A stretch of DNA of 64,000 bases, taken from assembly GCA_017500935.1 (NCBI GenBank), contig JAFVXW010000011.1, positions 124,001 through 188,000 on the forward strand. The letters are read 5' to 3'. Source of the stretch: Lachnospiraceae bacterium (GTDB taxonomy: Bacteria > Bacillota > Clostridia > Lachnospirales > Lachnospiraceae). The notes under the pieces are model-generated. The model was not told the origin of the DNA. It searched no databases and saw only the letters and a list, made by a program, of their open reading frames with translations. Position numbers and translations under genes: made by a program. Below, in pieces: positions 62,639 to 64,000 of the stretch (position 1 is the stretch's first letter; each line of letters opens with the position of its first letter).

Positions 62639-64000
62639 TTACAGCATCGGAGTATCATTATCTTGTTTTCGATTGCATTTTGTTATATGTAAAAAAATAT
62701 TTTGCATAAGATTAATACTCGTCAAAATAGACTCACCTTGATTTAGTTTTTTCACCTGTTTAACAGAATATTCATCCAAATGATTTTTAATTGCTCTGAT
62801 TTCATCATTATGTGTCAATCGATGTATCAACATAGTTCCAATTTGTCCTAACAGTACAGGAGACACATCTTGCGGATTTTGAGATGTTAAAAAAAGGAAA
62901 ATCCCTTTTTTTCTTCCCTCTCTAGCCACAAGCGTTAACCCCTTGTGAAATTCTTCTTCTGAATATTGTGATTTCGTATATCTATGAACCTCGTCTATAA
63001 AGAAAACAAATGGAATAATATTACTTTGTGAAAGTACATAATTACATATGAGATCAATAATCATGCCTCCAATTCCCTCAGAAGCTCCAAGAGTCGAAGC
63101 ATTTACATACAAACAAACGTCTGGTGTGTGTATAAACGAATTAATCTCATCTAAGAGATTCATTAATTGTAGATTATGATTAAAAAAATTCAAAAAATTT
63201 GTATTTCCCAACTGATATGTTACTTTTTGGACAAGATAACTATTTGTATTTGCTCTAAAAGAATCATATTCATAAATATCTCCTCTTCTAGATTCTGATA
63301 TTGATTCCGCAGCTATCTGCTCTGGTAAAAGTGATATATCGAAATCTGTATCTGTTTTACTCACTGAGGCTAATTGTTGTTGTAATTGTGCAATGTTTTG
63401 TCCTGCTTTCACCAAGCAAGAAGTTTGTCCTCTTTTCTGCTGATAACGCAGAGAATGGATTGCCTCGGCCAATACTGCACTTTGAGTATTGCTATTCGTT
63501 TCAAAAAGCATAGACCACTGTTGCATCGAAAGTTTTCCCGGCGAAATGGTTGTATCAATTCCCAAATTCAACTTTTTCACTTTTTGTTCAGGAAACGAAT
63601 CCTTATATTCACCTGTCGGATCAATAATTAAAGTTTTTTTATTTGCAATAATAACTTTATCCAATATAGATAAAGCCGATGTGGACTTTCCACTATTAGT
63701 TGCCCCGACCACGAACAAATGATGATCAAACAATGTGCTTGGTTTCAACGATACCTCTTCCTCATTCATATCAAGATATGTTGCAAATGATTGCATCTTT
63801 TCCTCTAATGAATTTGCTGTTTCAATTGATTCTAAATATTTCTGAAGAACCACCCTATTAGCTAAATAAACTTTTTCAGAAACACCAACCGTCATAAATT
63901 CTGGTAGCCTAAATTTTTTATCGTGATGTGTCATAACCCCGATAATATCTATATTTATTTCCGGAAATACTGCCTCTGGTTTTCCATAGTTTATAGAATC
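62639..64000 (-). CDS. HerA-type ATPase, N-terminus beyond the window
   Basis: At least 453 residues; the frame is open to the right edge, 22 codons before the first visible Met, and reads DSINYGKPEAVFPEINIDI, so the gene begins outside. Walker A VVGATNSGKSTSAL, Walker B FVFFIDEVHRYT, and a sensor region TSQNPQDVSPVLLGQIGTMLIHRL are those of HerA/FtsK-like DUF87 ATPases, which move DNA as hexamers. Such ATPases often pair with NurA, Sir2 or nuclease genes in phage defence; the partner, if any, would be off the right edge. Clearly AT-rich, as a recently acquired gene. Confidence 0.85.
   Translation of the reverse strand, partial: DSINYGKPEAVFPEINIDIIGVMTHHDKKFRLPEFMTVGVSEKVYLANRVVLQKYLESIETANSLEEKMQSFATYLDMNEEEVSLKPSTLFDHHLFVVGATNSGKSTSALSILDKVIIANKKTLIIDPTGEYKDSFPEQKVKKLNLGIDTTISPGKLSMQQWSMLFETNSNTQSAVLAEAIHSLRYQQKRGQTSCLVKAGQNIAQLQQQLASVSKTDTDFDISLLPEQIAAESISESRRGDIYEYDSFRANTNSYLVQKVTYQLGNTNFLNFFNHNLQLMNLLDEINSFIHTPDVCLYVNASTLGASEGIGGMIIDLICNYVLSQSNIIPFVFFIDEVHRYTKSQYSEEEFHKGLTLVAREGRKKGIFLFLTSQNPQDVSPVLLGQIGTMLIHRLTHNDEIRAIKNHLDEYSVKQVKKLNQGESILTSINLMQNIFLHITKCNRKQDNDTPML

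Overview
The window looks like a chromosomal stretch from a Gram-positive anaerobic gut clostridium, most likely a Lachnospiraceae member. Supporting signs are the Rnf-type flavoproteins, a butyryl-CoA:acetate-type CoA-transferase, a glycyl radical enzyme remnant with an iron alcohol dehydrogenase, LplB/LplC-type sugar permeases, strong AGGAGG ribosome sites, and MATE and radical SAM proteins typical of that family. The species call is inference; no rRNA or tRNA gene was seen.

Backbone, 0-42.8 kb. A minus-strand operon (6.8 to 0.27 kb) joins homologues of the extracellular electron transfer genes eetA and eetB, a two-repeat lipoprotein, an ApbE flavin transferase, RnfC, RnfD, RnfG and a small membrane protein. 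RnfA, RnfB and RnfE are absent from the window. A histidine kinase and a response regulator sit upstream and diverge from promoters whose -10 boxes overlap. Then come endonuclease III, a MATE exporter, a zinc-ribbon sigma-like protein with a membrane tail, a CoA-transferase, a radical SAM protein, a DUF4838/MATE/cupin operon, and a sugar cluster (AraC, two permeases, binding protein, GH78 rhamnosidase). Next are glutamine synthetase, a decayed glycyl radical enzyme beside an alcohol dehydrogenase, a complete oligopeptide ABC operon, a second radical SAM protein, a Na/Pi cotransporter, two lipoproteins and a DUF4428 protein.

Decayed zone, 42.9-43.9 kb: remnants of a DUF2828-like gene, a frameshifted gene and a possible SWIM fragment, followed by an intact DEDDh exonuclease.

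Island array, 45.1-64 kb. Four copies of a 13-bp core, whose reverse complement is the usual last 13 bases of guaA (coding the end of I-E-W-E-stop), lie at 45.09, 46.04, 52.46 and 62.38 kb. They split the region into a 0.95-kb unit holding only a GNAT gene, a 6.4-kb unit, a 9.9-kb mobilizable unit, and the start of a further unit. The 6.4- and 9.9-kb units begin with nearly identical MNT/HEPN toxin-antitoxin pairs next to repeated GTTGCCA arm sites. The 9.9-kb unit carries a tyrosine integrase broken by an in-frame TAG, a MobC-like protein, a RepA-like ATPase, a MobV relaxase with an oriT-like region, an XRE regulator with paired operators, and a frameshifted beta-helix lipoprotein. The last unit begins with a HerA-type ATPase that runs off the window. 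guaA itself is not in the window; by orientation it should lie to the right.

The islands hold much AT-rich, interrupted coding sequence, whereas the backbone is dense and mostly intact.
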